DNA of 64,000 nucleotides from Lacinutrix sp. C3R15. Its GTDB lineage: Bacteria; Bacteroidota; Bacteroidia; Flavobacteriales; Flavobacteriaceae. Where the stretch lies: positions 124,001 to 188,000 of the forward strand of contig NZ_JAHKPZ010000015.1 in NCBI RefSeq assembly GCF_018860825.1, in the 5' to 3' direction. The translations under genes and the position numbers were made by a program. Below, piece by piece: positions 36,536 to 45,340 of this stretch (positions within the stretch are counted from its first letter, which is position 1; every line of letters starts with the position of its first letter). Below the pieces are notes generated by a model. It did not search any database. It worked only from the letters and a program-made list of their open reading frames with translations, and was not told the DNA's origin.

Positions 36536-37499
36536 AGGGCCAATTTCGCAGTTTATAGAAAAACACTATTTACACTTTAATGCAGCTGCTTTAGTAGATG
36601 CAGCAAAAGGGTATGAAGCACAACTAGAAAGTGGTGCAAAAATGTTAGTATCTCTTGCAGGAGCAATGAGTACCGCAGAACTTGGTAAGAGTTTTGCAGA
36701 AATGATTCGTCAGGATAAAGTACAAATCATTTCTTGTACAGGAGCAAACTTAGAAGAAGATATCATGAACCTAGTAGCGCATTCACATTATAAGCGTGTG
36801 CCAAACTATCGTGATTTAACTCCTCAAGATGAATGGGATTTATTAGAAAAAGGATTAAATAGAGTTACAGATACTTGTATTCCAGAAGAAGAAGCTTTTA
36901 GACGTTTACAAGCGCATATTGTAAAAATATGGAAAGAGGCAGAAGCTAATGGAGAGCGCTATTTACCACATGAATACATGTATAAAATGTTGCTTTCTGG
37001 AGTGTTAGAGCAGTATTATGAAATTGATTTAAAAGATTCTTGGATGTATGCTGCTGCCGAAAAAAACCTGCCAATTGTTTGCCCAGGTTGGGAAGACAGT
37101 ACCATGGGGAATATCTTTGCAAGCTACGTGCTTAAAGGAGAGCTAAAAGCAAGTACCATGAAATCTGGTATTGAGTACATGACCTTTTTAGCAGATTGGT
37201 ATACAGATAATTCAGAAAACGGTATTGGTTTCTTTCAAATAGGAGGTGGTATAGCAGGAGATTTTCCTATCTGTGTAGTACCTATGTTATACCAAGATAT
37301 GGAAAGACCAGAAACACCATTTTGGAGTTATTTCTGTCAGATTAGTGACTCAACAACAAGTTATGGATCGTATTCAGGAGCAGTGCCAAACGAAAAAATT
37401 ACTTGGGGAAAACTAGATATAGACACACCAAAATTTATCATTGAAAGTGATGCAACAATCGTTGCGCCGTTAATTTTTGCTTATTTGTTAGGACAGTAA
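36525..37499 (+). CDS. Deoxyhypusine-synthase-like protein lacking the active-site Lys
   Basis: This 324-residue protein has the deoxyhypusine synthase fold (VSLAGAMSTAELGKSFAEMI, IISCTGANLEEDIMNLVAH, and a C-terminal GSYSGAVPNEKITWGKL matching the family's SGA..DE..SWGK). In human deoxyhypusine synthase Lys329 in GGGxxKHH forms the imine with the aminobutyl group; here the loop reads GGGIAGDFP (240-248), with Gly245 in that place. Bacteria have no eIF5A, so related bacterial proteins are thought to act on polyamines, as in homospermidine synthesis. The lost Lys argues for another chemistry or a non-catalytic role. Start and stop overlap both neighbours (11 bases and 1 base). Confidence 0.85.
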   Translation: MSTKGPISQFIEKHYLHFNAAALVDAAKGYEAQLESGAKMLVSLAGAMSTAELGKSFAEMIRQDKVQIISCTGANLEEDIMNLVAHSHYKRVPNYRDLTPQDEWDLLEKGLNRVTDTCIPEEEAFRRLQAHIVKIWKEAEANGERYLPHEYMYKMLLSGVLEQYYEIDLKDSWMYAAAEKNLPIVCPGWEDSTMGNIFASYVLKGELKASTMKSGIEYMTFLADWYTDNSENGIGFFQIGGGIAGDFPICVVPMLYQDMERPETPFWSYFCQISDSTTSYGSYSGAVPNEKITWGKLDIDTPKFIIESDATIVAPLIFAYLLGQ

Positions 37500-39034
37500 T
37501 GGAATCTAATAATATTGACAATATAGAACTAAAGTATTTAACAGTTAATGATTTTGAAGCGCTTAAAGAAGCAACTTTAGAGTCTTATGCTGGTGTGCTT
37601 AATTCGTATTGGAAAAAACACCATATAGAAGAATTAACTTCTATGTTTCCAGAAGGACAGGTGGTTATAAAGATAGATGGTGATATTGCAGGTTGTGCCT
37701 TATCGCTTATTGTAGATTATGATGCTATTGATGATGAACATACCTATGAAGACATTATTGGAGGAAAGTCTTTTAAAAACCACGATCCAGAAGGAGATGT
37801 GCTTTATGGTATAGATGTATTTATAAAACCACAATATAGAGGTTTGCGTTTGGGCAGAAGGTTGTATGATTACAGAAAAGAAGTTTGTGAAAACTTAAAC
37901 CTTAAAGGAATTGTTTTTGGTGGAAGAATGCCAAATTTTCATAAACATCCTAACTTAACACCAAAACAATACATTGAAAAAGTAAAGCGTAAAGAAATTC
38001 ATGATCCTGTTTTAAACTTTCAAATTTCTAATGATTTTCACCCTGTTCGTGTATTAAAAGGATATTTAGAAGGAGATACTGCATCTAATGAATATGCTGT
38101 TTTAATGGAGTGGGATAATATTTATTATACCAAGCCTAATAAAAAGGCAAGCACAGTAAAAACAGTAGTTAGGCTAGGTCTTATACAATGGCAAATGCGT
38201 CCTTATAAGGGCTTAGATGACTTAATGGAGCAAGTAGAATATTTTATAGACAGCGTTGCTGCCTACAGATCAGATTTTGCTGTGTTTCCAGAGTTTTTTA
38301 ATGCACCTTTAATGGCAGAGTTTAATCATATGCATGAACCAGACGCTATTAGAGAACTAGCAAAGTTTACCGAAGTTATTGTAAAGAAAATGCACCAACT
38401 TTCTATTTCCTATAATATTAATATTATTACAGGTAGCATGCCAGAAGTTGTAAACGATAAGCTGTATAATGTAGGTTACTTATGTAGAAGAGACGGTAGC
38501 GCAGAACGTTATGAGAAAATACATGTAACACCAGATGAAGCTAAAGTTTGGGGAATGCAAAAAGGAAACAAATTGCAAACTTTTGAAACAGATGCTGGTA
38601 AAATTGGCATTTTAATTTGTTATGATTCTGAGTTTCCAGAACTTTCGCGCTTATTAGCAGAAGAAGGTATGGATATTCTTTTTGTTCCTTTTTTAACAGA
38701 TACACAAAATGGCTATTCTCGTGTACGTTTATGTGCACAAGCTCGTGCTATAGAAAACGAATGCTATGTGGCTATTTCAGGAAGCGTTGGTAATTTGCCA
38801 AATGTAAATAATATGGATATTCAATACGCGCAGTCTGCGGTGTTTACACCATGTGATTTTTCGTTTCCTAGTAATGGTATTAAAGCCGAAGCAACAACCA
38901 ATACAGAAATGATTTTGGTAGCAGATGTAGATTTAAGTTTGTTAAAAGAGTTACACTCTTTTGGCGCAGTAAAAAATTTAAAAGATAGACGAAAAGATTT
39001 TTACAATGTTGTTAGAATTAACAACAATAAATAA
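37499..39034 (+). CDS. GNAT acetyltransferase-nitrilase (carbon-nitrogen hydrolase) fusion
   Basis: This 511-residue protein joins two enzymes. Residues 10-205 form a GNAT acyltransferase with the acetyl-CoA loop PQYRGLRLGRRLYDYRKE (about 111-128). Residues 222-511 form a nitrilase-superfamily amidase with the full triad: Glu265 (FPEFFNAP), Lys340 (YEKIHVTPDE) and Cys374 (ILICYDSEFPE). Related amidases act on N-carbamoylputrescine, but no agmatine iminohydrolase is present here. In this operon it may acetylate or deacylate a polyamine. The ATG overlaps the upstream stop by one base. The fusion is frequent in Bacteroidota but its reaction is not settled to my knowledge. Confidence 0.88.
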   Translation: MESNNIDNIELKYLTVNDFEALKEATLESYAGVLNSYWKKHHIEELTSMFPEGQVVIKIDGDIAGCALSLIVDYDAIDDEHTYEDIIGGKSFKNHDPEGDVLYGIDVFIKPQYRGLRLGRRLYDYRKEVCENLNLKGIVFGGRMPNFHKHPNLTPKQYIEKVKRKEIHDPVLNFQISNDFHPVRVLKGYLEGDTASNEYAVLMEWDNIYYTKPNKKASTVKTVVRLGLIQWQMRPYKGLDDLMEQVEYFIDSVAAYRSDFAVFPEFFNAPLMAEFNHMHEPDAIRELAKFTEVIVKKMHQLSISYNINIITGSMPEVVNDKLYNVGYLCRRDGSAERYEKIHVTPDEAKVWGMQKGNKLQTFETDAGKIGILICYDSEFPELSRLLAEEGMDILFVPFLTDTQNGYSRVRLCAQARAIENECYVAISGSVGNLPNVNNMDIQYAQSAVFTPCDFSFPSNGIKAEATTNTEMILVADVDLSLLKELHSFGAVKNLKDRRKDFYNVVRINNNK

Positions 39035-39127
39035 TATATTTAAACTATAAAAACATTCATTATAAGATTAGATTTTCAGTCCTGTTGATCAAATAGATAG
39101 GATTTTGAAAATGAAAATAAATTTTCA

Positions 39128-39451
39128 ATGGCAAATAAAAGAGACAACCTAAAACGAGTAATTGTAGATTTTAAAAAACTAACACCAGAGATTTTGGCGC
39201 TATTGGTAGAAAAATATCCTGACGGTTATGATGAAGATCAAATCATTTCATTTAGAAACATTAAAAATGAAATAGTGGAAGCTGTTGAGGTTACCACAGA
39301 AGACACCAAATATCTAGTAAAGGTAAGTACGAAACTTGCAGTAACTATGGAGAATTATGACGAAGATGATTATGAGAACTTTGAAGATACAGATCCAGAA
39401 GCTATTCAAGATCCAGAAATTACAGATGAAGACGCTGAAGATTTAGATTAA
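39128..39451 (+). CDS. Conserved acidic small protein, function unknown
   Basis: This 107-residue protein has no signal peptide or membrane segment. The first 70 residues look folded (LKRVIVDFKKLTPEILALLV, VEVTTEDTKYLVKVSTKLAV); the last 35 are almost all Asp/Glu with a few Tyr and Asn and should be disordered. Similar proteins occur in many Flavobacteriaceae without assigned function. It lies 93 bases after the polyamine operon, behind an imperfect inverted repeat (39072-39083 with 39099-39112). Confidence 0.8.
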   Translation: MANKRDNLKRVIVDFKKLTPEILALLVEKYPDGYDEDQIISFRNIKNEIVEAVEVTTEDTKYLVKVSTKLAVTMENYDEDDYENFEDTDPEAIQDPEITDEDAEDLD

Positions 39452-39456
39452 AAATC

Positions 39457-39472
39457 AAAATCGCGTGATTTT
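39457..39472 (+). terminator. Weak terminator-like hairpin
   Basis: AAAATC (39457-39462) pairs with GATTTT (39467-39472) across GCGT, followed by ATTTTG. It lies 5 bases after the stop of the acidic small protein. The stem is short and AT-rich, so the call is tentative. Confidence 0.35.
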
Positions 39473-39516
39473 ATTTTGTAATTTAATACAAGTTATAACT
39501 TTTAAAAATCAAGCGT

Positions 39517-39930
39517 ATGGAAACGTCATTTCACATGTCATTACCATGTTTAAGTGTAACAAAAACTAAAGATTTTTACACAACAAATATTGGTGCCTCT
39601 TTAGGTAGAATGACAAAAAATTGGATAGATATTAATCTGTACAATCACCAATTAACGTTTATTAAAGCAGAGAAATTTAATTTTAATACGCCTAATTATG
39701 TATTTGAGGGTAAAATATTACCCGCTTTTCACTTTGGTGTTATTGTAAATCTACAAACTTGGGAAAAGATTTATAAAAAATTAAAAGATCAAAATTTAGA
39801 GGTAGTTACCCAAACCACATTTTTAAAAGATAAGCCAGGAGAGCATGTTTCGTTTTTTGTAAAAGACCCAAACGACTATATGTTAGAGTTTAAAAGTTTT
39901 AAAGATTCCAATAAAATGTTTGCATCCTAA
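39517..39930 (+). CDS. VOC-superfamily (glyoxalase/bleomycin-resistance-like) protein
   Basis: This 137-residue protein has the paired beta-alpha-beta-beta-beta units of the VOC fold: FHMSLPCLSVTKTKDFYTTN at the start and HVSFFVKDPNDYMLEFKSF near the end, where the Glu of the last motif would be a metal ligand. The substrate is unknown; most small VOC proteins of this type are uncharacterised. Its stop overlaps the next start by one base. Confidence 0.88.
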   Translation: METSFHMSLPCLSVTKTKDFYTTNIGASLGRMTKNWIDINLYNHQLTFIKAEKFNFNTPNYVFEGKILPAFHFGVIVNLQTWEKIYKKLKDQNLEVVTQTTFLKDKPGEHVSFFVKDPNDYMLEFKSFKDSNKMFAS

Positions 39931-40709
39931 TGTACACGGTTGTTGCTTATCAAGTAGCAAACACTATCCATATAAAAGCTAGTAAACAGCAACTGCAATG
40001 GCAGTTGCTGTTTCAAGATAGTGACGAGCTTTTTTATAAAAGCACAGAAAACAAATACATCTATATTTTTCAATACGGAATGGTAAGTTTTTTTAATATG
40101 AATGCTAGTGAAATAGCTTATGTGTTAGAACGATTAAAGCCATTTTGTGATACTTATATTTCTGAAAAAATTTCAGAAGATATGCAAATAGAGGTAAAAG
40201 AAAACTCTTTGCAAGTAGAGTTTGATAAAGTGATTTTGCCAGAATTAAATGATGAAATGATTCGTTTGGTCATGCTTAATGCTTCACAATCTGTAGCCCT
40301 AGATCGGTATGCAGATATTACTCAGGAATTACTTATTGAAACCCATGAACATACTAAATACCTGGAAAATAAAGGAAAACTAGATATCTCTGGAAATAAA
40401 TTAAAACGCTTTATTGGCAAAGTATTAAATATAAAAAATAAAATTTCAGAAAACCTGTATATTTTTGATTCGCCAGATAGTACCTGGGAAAACGAACAAC
40501 TAAACAAACTCAATCAGGAACTAAAAATAGCTTTCGACTTAAAAGATAGATACCGATTGATTCATGACAGAATTGAAATTATTAAAGAGAATTTAGAACT
40601 CTTTAAAGATATTATGGACCATAAAGAAAGTAGCAAATTAGAGTGGATTATCATTATTCTAATTGTTATAGAAGTGGTAGATATGTTTATTGCTAAAATT
40701 TTCTTTTAA
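39930..40709 (+). CDS. RMD1/DUF155-family protein with C-terminal membrane anchor
   Basis: This 259-residue protein matches the DUF155 (RMD1) pattern: an N-terminal mixed domain (YIYIFQYGMVSFFNMNASEI), MLNASQSVALDRYADITQELL, a long helical region with LFDLKDRYRLIHDRIEI-like segments, and one C-terminal transmembrane helix (LEWIIIILIVIEVVDMFI). Eukaryotic relatives are mitochondrial inner-membrane proteins linked to mitochondrial translation; the bacterial function is unknown. It is coupled to the VOC gene by a one-base overlap and overlaps the convergent hydrolase gene by 4 bases. Confidence 0.82.
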   Translation: MYTVVAYQVANTIHIKASKQQLQWQLLFQDSDELFYKSTENKYIYIFQYGMVSFFNMNASEIAYVLERLKPFCDTYISEKISEDMQIEVKENSLQVEFDKVILPELNDEMIRLVMLNASQSVALDRYADITQELLIETHEHTKYLENKGKLDISGNKLKRFIGKVLNIKNKISENLYIFDSPDSTWENEQLNKLNQELKIAFDLKDRYRLIHDRIEIIKENLELFKDIMDHKESSKLEWIIIILIVIEVVDMFIAKIFF

Positions 40710-41527
40710 AGGATTACCTTCAATAAATCATAATACTCTTTGGTAATATGTAAACCATTATGTCCTGCATCTTTAATAGGATGCAGCGTAATGTTTTCAG
40801 GGTTTATAGCTTTTAGTTTTTTAGTATTTGTTTCTGGTTGAATTAAAAAATCTCGTGTACCATAACAAATATGAATGGGGCAGCTTACTTTTTTTACAAA
40901 TTGGTAAGTAGGTATGTGGTAACGAATTAAAAATTTAGGAATTGGTGGTGCTATTTCATCTGCTATCAAGGTTTTCCAGGAATAATAAGGCGCATTTAAT
41001 ATGAGCTTTTTGGGGTTGTTGTTAGCTGCTACATAACTAGCAATTCCGGTACCTAGAGAGAAACCTAAAACAATAATATTGTCCTCGTTATACCTAGCCT
41101 TAGTATAATCATACACTTTTTGTGCATCTTGAAATATTTCTTCACTATTAGAATAAGCACCATCGCTTTTACCATAGTCTCTATAATCTACAAAAAGCAC
41201 ATCGTATTTGTTGTTTAAAAATAAAGAAGCTCGTGTTCCCCATTCATGAATAGCTCCTGCATTACCATGAAAATATAAAATAACACCTTTAGAATCTGGT
41301 GCTTTAAAATGTACAGCATTTAAGTAAATGTCTTCTTCAACTTCAATATTTACTTCTTCAAAAGGCTCTTTAAACTGAAAAACATAGGCTTTTTCTAAAT
41401 GTTTCGGATTAAAAAAGAAGCGTTCTTGTTTAAAATATAAAAACACCAAAGAGAATACATATAGTAAAATAAGTGCTATGGTAATTTTCTTTAATCGTCT
41501 TCCTATTTTTTTAAAATTAATTTTCAA
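40706..41527 (-). CDS. Alpha/beta hydrolase of the BEM46-like family
   Basis: This 273-residue protein has one N-terminal membrane segment (about 13-30) and then an alpha/beta-hydrolase fold. Recognisable parts are the oxyanion region ILYFHGNAGAIHEWG, the nucleophile elbow LGFSLGTGIASYVA, and a C-terminal His in KDAGHNGLH. The pattern matches the membrane-anchored BEM46-like hydrolases, probably acting on an acyl or lipid substrate. Its start overlaps the stop of the membrane glycosyltransferase-like gene by 11 bases, so the two are co-translated. Confidence 0.88.
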   Translation of the reverse strand: MKINFKKIGRRLKKITIALILLYVFSLVFLYFKQERFFFNPKHLEKAYVFQFKEPFEEVNIEVEEDIYLNAVHFKAPDSKGVILYFHGNAGAIHEWGTRASLFLNNKYDVLFVDYRDYGKSDGAYSNSEEIFQDAQKVYDYTKARYNEDNIIVLGFSLGTGIASYVAANNNPKKLILNAPYYSWKTLIADEIAPPIPKFLIRYHIPTYQFVKKVSCPIHICYGTRDFLIQPETNTKKLKAINPENITLHPIKDAGHNGLHITKEYYDLLKVIL

Positions 41528-42932
41528 TAGATTTTCTTTTTACTAGTTCGTATAAAAATACACTAAAAATGATAATATATTCTAAAGCAATAATATAAAG
41601 ATTTTCAGACTTGTCTGCTTTGTCTATCTGTATATATGCTAAATAGCTAAGTATGATTGCACAGCTCCAAACTAAAGGGAATTTGTAATTGGTAAAAACC
41701 GATAGTACTAATAACGTAGATATGTACCAAGGGTGAATAGTGGTGCTCATAAATAAATAAAATGCAAATACAAAAAGCATGCTATGTATAAGTTGTGTTG
41801 TAGTGGTGTTCTTTTTTAAAAATGCCATATACAAAACAAAAAGGATTACCAATACAGGAAGTATTTTACCAATAATAGCAATTTCATTATAACCAGTAAA
41901 CCAATAACCAATTGCTCTTGCTAGGTAGTATATACTGGCGTTAAACTCGAAATTTTGAAACCATAAAGCTACGGTTTGTGTATAATTGGTTATAAAAGTA
42001 GAAGCATAAAATGGAAGAAATAAAAGAAGTGTTGTACCACCAATTAAAGCATAAAATGCTGCTAATTTAGTTAGGTTAATTTTTGAGGAAGTTTCTTTTG
42101 AAAAGTAAGATTTTTCTACTGCAATAGAAGAACTAGTAGGTTTTTTAAAGTATTTAAATAATAGCGGCAAAAACAACAACGGAATTAATTTTACAGAAAC
42201 CGAGGCAGCAAAAACTACTGCAGCTTGTTTCCATTTACCAATATGTAGTAAATATACACTCCACACTAGAAAAAATATCATGACACCTTCAAAATGAAGA
42301 TTTCCTGTAAGTTCAATAATGATAAATGGATTTAATAAATACCAAAATATGTTGTGGCCTGGAAGCTTTAATTTTTCAAGTAGTTTTTTTCCAAAGTAAA
42401 GGGTTCCAAAATCTGCTGCAATAATTAAAATTCTTAAAACTATGGCAGAGCCTAAAATGCTTTTTCCTGCAAAAATACCAGCAAGCACAAAACAAAACTG
42501 GTTTAAAGGAGGATAATTAGTAAAATGGCTTCCGTTTAAGGTTCCCATTCCTGCATATAATGTTTCGGCTTGTGCTACAGGAAATTGGTTGTTTGTTAAA
42601 AAGGATTCTGGTGTGTATAAATACGGATTAAAGCCTTCTAGAATCATGCGTCCATCCCAAATAAAACGATAAAAATCTTGGGATAGATTAGGAATAGCAA
42701 GTATAAAAATAGCTCGAAATAGAAAGGCAATCCAAGTTAAAAACGAAAGATTGTTTTTGTTATTATTTACCAGTTTATAAAACAAAAAAAACAATGCAAC
42801 ATACAAGGTAATTAGCTTGATGTAATCTGTTCTTACTAAATTATAAGCAAAAGAAAAGTAAAACAGTATACATGCTAATGCCAATAAAAGAGAAGGTTTT
42901 TTTAATTTTAAAAAAAAGGTATTGTAAAGCAT
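41517..42932 (-). CDS. Polytopic membrane protein, GT87/mannosyltransferase-like
   Basis: This 471-residue protein has about 10-12 transmembrane helices. The first periplasmic loop has QDFYRFIWDGRMILEGFNPY, the RxxWDGR...NPY pattern of polyprenol-phosphate-dependent mannosyltransferases and DUF2029/GT87-type enzymes. LNPFIIIELTGNLHFEGVMI is also family-like. It would move a sugar from a polyprenyl-phosphate donor on the periplasmic face. Donor and acceptor are unknown; a lipid or glycoprotein acceptor is possible. The neighbouring GT2 genes (45.5-47.7 kb) could supply a lipid-linked donor. Confidence 0.8.
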   Translation of the reverse strand: MLYNTFFLKLKKPSLLLALACILFYFSFAYNLVRTDYIKLITLYVALFFLFYKLVNNNKNNLSFLTWIAFLFRAIFILAIPNLSQDFYRFIWDGRMILEGFNPYLYTPESFLTNNQFPVAQAETLYAGMGTLNGSHFTNYPPLNQFCFVLAGIFAGKSILGSAIVLRILIIAADFGTLYFGKKLLEKLKLPGHNIFWYLLNPFIIIELTGNLHFEGVMIFFLVWSVYLLHIGKWKQAAVVFAASVSVKLIPLLFLPLLFKYFKKPTSSSIAVEKSYFSKETSSKINLTKLAAFYALIGGTTLLLFLPFYASTFITNYTQTVALWFQNFEFNASIYYLARAIGYWFTGYNEIAIIGKILPVLVILFVLYMAFLKKNTTTTQLIHSMLFVFAFYLFMSTTIHPWYISTLLVLSVFTNYKFPLVWSCAIILSYLAYIQIDKADKSENLYIIALEYIIIFSVFLYELVKRKSIEN

Positions 42933-43098
42933 AGGCCAAATATAAATATTATTTGTTTGTTGAATTTGTATGTAATGTTAATTGAATACTTTAAAAGCAA
43001 AAATGTACGCTTAAGCATATTTTTAACTAAGTGTCTTTTTTAAGGTTTTCCTTACTTTTTAAAGCTTGTTTATGTTCTGTAAAACAAATAATCTTTGT

Positions 43099-43106
43099 TA
43101 TTTTTG
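43099..43106 (+). promoter_or_regulatory. -7 promoter element of the royal-jelly-type lipoprotein gene
   Basis: TATTTTTG is an exact TAnnTTTG match, 23 bases before the ATG at 43130. No -33 TTG was found at proper spacing. Confidence 0.4.
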
Positions 43107-43129
43107 AGTATTGAAAAACAACTATTCTT

Positions 43130-44215
43130 ATGAAAAATATAATATCTCTCTCCTTGCTCTTATTTTGTCTTACTTCGTGTAAGCAAGCCAATAAAACAGA
43201 AGTAGAAACAGTTACTAAAACCCAAGACCAAAGCTCAGAAGTACAAATAATAGAAGTAGCTAGTTTTAAAGGGCAACAAGTAACAGGAGTTTCAGTTTCT
43301 AATGCAGGTCGTGTGTTTGTAAATTTTCCAAGATGGCGAGATGCTGTAGCTAATTCGGTAGTTGAAATCACAGCAGATAAGCAACAAAAAAGTTACCCAA
43401 ATGCAAGATGGAACTCCTGGAAAATAGGAGATCCTGTTGTAGAAGATAAGTTTGTTGGTGTACAATCTGTGGTTGCTTTTGAAGATGCTTTATATGTTTT
43501 AGATACCAGAAGTCAGTTGTTTCAGGAGGTTTTAGATGCTCCTCGTGTTTTTGTTTTTAATTTAACTACTAACACTTTAAGTAAAACGTTTAAGCTTAGC
43601 AAAAACAGTTACCATCCAGATTCTTATATTAATGATCTGCGTGTGGATAAAAAGAAAAATAAAATCTATTTTACAGATTCTGGTCATGCAGGATTGGTGG
43701 TGTTAGATATGAATTCGGGTATTTCAAAAAGAGTTTTAAATGAGCATACATCTACAAGTGCAGAAATGACGCATTTAACTTTTGGGGATAAAAAATGGGA
43801 AAGAGCTATTCATTCTGATGGTATTGCTTTAGATACTAAAAACAATATACTTTATTATCATGCTTTAACAGGATATAGTTTGTTTTCTATACCAACCCAT
43901 GCTTTTGATGATGAAGATGAAAATAAAATACAAGATCAAGTACATTTTGTAGCAAAAACAGCTGCTCCAGACGGCATGATTTTAGATGCTAATGGTAATT
44001 TGTATTATGCAGATTTAGAGCATAACAAAATACAGTATAGAAAACCAGACGCTAGTATACATACACTTGTAGAAGGTGAAGAAGTGAAGTGGGCAGATAC
44101 TTTTAGTATTTATAATGAGCACTTGTATTTTACAAATTCTAGAATTAATGAAATTAATGGCGATATTTCTACAATGGTCTTTACTTTAAATAAGGTAGCC
44201 TTACCTGTGGAATAA
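43130..44215 (+). CDS. Major-royal-jelly/Yellow-family beta-propeller lipoprotein
   Basis: This 361-residue protein has a lipoprotein signal (LFCLTSC, about Cys17). The mature part matches the MRJP/Yellow fold: QVTGVSVSNAGRVFVNFPRW, YINDLRVDKKKNKIYFTDSG, HSDGIALDTKNNILYYHALT and a last YADLEHNKIQYR blade. The family includes dopachrome-conversion-like and lactonase-like proteins; bacterial members have no settled role. It stands alone with its own promoter and is followed by another lipoprotein gene. Confidence 0.87.
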   Translation: MKNIISLSLLLFCLTSCKQANKTEVETVTKTQDQSSEVQIIEVASFKGQQVTGVSVSNAGRVFVNFPRWRDAVANSVVEITADKQQKSYPNARWNSWKIGDPVVEDKFVGVQSVVAFEDALYVLDTRSQLFQEVLDAPRVFVFNLTTNTLSKTFKLSKNSYHPDSYINDLRVDKKKNKIYFTDSGHAGLVVLDMNSGISKRVLNEHTSTSAEMTHLTFGDKKWERAIHSDGIALDTKNNILYYHALTGYSLFSIPTHAFDDEDENKIQDQVHFVAKTAAPDGMILDANGNLYYADLEHNKIQYRKPDASIHTLVEGEEVKWADTFSIYNEHLYFTNSRINEINGDISTMVFTLNKVALPVE

Positions 44216-44268
44216 ATACTAAATGCTGTTTTAACTAAGGGTTAACTATGGTTGTGGTTGTTTTACTT

Positions 44269-44276
44269 TAATTTTG
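44269..44276 (+). promoter_or_regulatory. -7 promoter element of the 44.3-kb lipoprotein gene
   Basis: TAATTTTG matches TAnnTTTG exactly, 28 bases before the ATG at 44305. The TTG triplets upstream are too close to be a normal -33 box. Confidence 0.4.
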
Positions 44277-44304
44277 TATAACAGTTAAGCACAATCTATC
44301 TTTT

Positions 44305-45252
44305 ATGAAAAGCTATTTAATACCTCTTTATTTCATTCTCTTTTTTATACTTTCTTGTAAGCAAGAAAAAAACAATGCAATACCTGTAAGTACAACAAAT
44401 ACTAGCACAGAAGATAAATTAGTTGTTGCTGTAAACGAAGACCTTGCAGAAAAAAAGGAATTTAATACGTATTGGTACTCAGGAAAAGCTGAACTTAGTA
44501 GTTATGAACTAAAACAGTCTAGGTATAATGAAATTAGAACAGGAGAAGTAGTATTAATTTTTGTTACAGAGCCTTTTTCTTTAAGCAAGCAAGTAAAATT
44601 AGATAATGCAAAACAAGCAGGAGAAGATAAAGTAACTGTCATGAAATTAAACCAAGTACGAAAATTTAATACTGGTATTTATGATTATTCTATTGTTACT
44701 TCAACTTTTACACCTATAGACTTTAAAAATCATCCGTTAACACTTAAAGCAACAACAAGCATACAAGAGTGGTGCGGACATACCTTTACCCAATTAAATC
44801 TAGACGATACGCAATATAACTTCAAGCAGTTTTCCTATTTTGAAGCAGATGGTGATGCCTCCCGAAAATTTAATGCTGCCTTATTAGAAGAAGATTTAAT
44901 GGCACGCATTCGTATACAATCTGGACAATTACCTGTTGGTGAATTACAATTGATTCCTTCTACCATATATAGTAGATTTAACTATAAAAAAATGCAAGCG
45001 CATAAAGCAAAAATTAGTAAAACCGAAACAGAAACTGCCTTGCTTTATACCATTAGGTATTTAGATATAGATAGAAGTCTTAGTATTCAAGTAGAAAAAG
45101 AATTTCCTTATAAAATTTTAGAATGGACAGAAGGTGATGGTGATGGTTTACTTACAACAGCAACATTAAAATCAAGTTTAAAAGAGCCTTATTGGAATCA
45201 AAAAAGTGTAGCACACGAAGCAAAAAGGGAAGCTCTTAAATTAATTAAATAA
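44305..45252 (+). CDS. Flavobacterial lipoprotein, function unknown
   Basis: This 315-residue protein has a lipoprotein signal (FFILSC, Cys18). The mature part begins with a Ser/Thr/Asn-rich linker and then a beta-rich fold (YWYSGKAELSSYELKQSRYN, IQEWCGHTFTQLNLDD, SQLPV-like loops). Homologues in Flavobacteriaceae are sometimes labelled septum formation inhibitor Maf, which the sequence does not support: no Maf motif is present and the protein is exported. No catalytic set is visible. Confidence 0.78.
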   Translation: MKSYLIPLYFILFFILSCKQEKNNAIPVSTTNTSTEDKLVVAVNEDLAEKKEFNTYWYSGKAELSSYELKQSRYNEIRTGEVVLIFVTEPFSLSKQVKLDNAKQAGEDKVTVMKLNQVRKFNTGIYDYSIVTSTFTPIDFKNHPLTLKATTSIQEWCGHTFTQLNLDDTQYNFKQFSYFEADGDASRKFNAALLEEDLMARIRIQSGQLPVGELQLIPSTIYSRFNYKKMQAHKAKISKTETETALLYTIRYLDIDRSLSIQVEKEFPYKILEWTEGDGDGLLTTATLKSSLKEPYWNQKSVAHEAKREALKLIK

Positions 45253-45340
45253 AAGGTTGGTTTTGCTGGAGCTGGCTTGTTTACCTACAAAGGCAGTAAT
45301 AAAACACTTTTTTTAAGAAACACCCATTGGGTAAGCCTGT

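Noticed and set aside
43027-43371. Minus-strand frame of 114 codons over the start of the royal-jelly-type gene
   Set aside because: It overlaps the signal peptide and first blade of a strong lipoprotein gene and covers its promoter; no recognisable protein features.
44305-45252. Label as septum formation inhibitor Maf
   Set aside because: This name circulates for such flavobacterial lipoproteins, but there is no Maf nucleotide-pyrophosphatase motif and the protein is exported.
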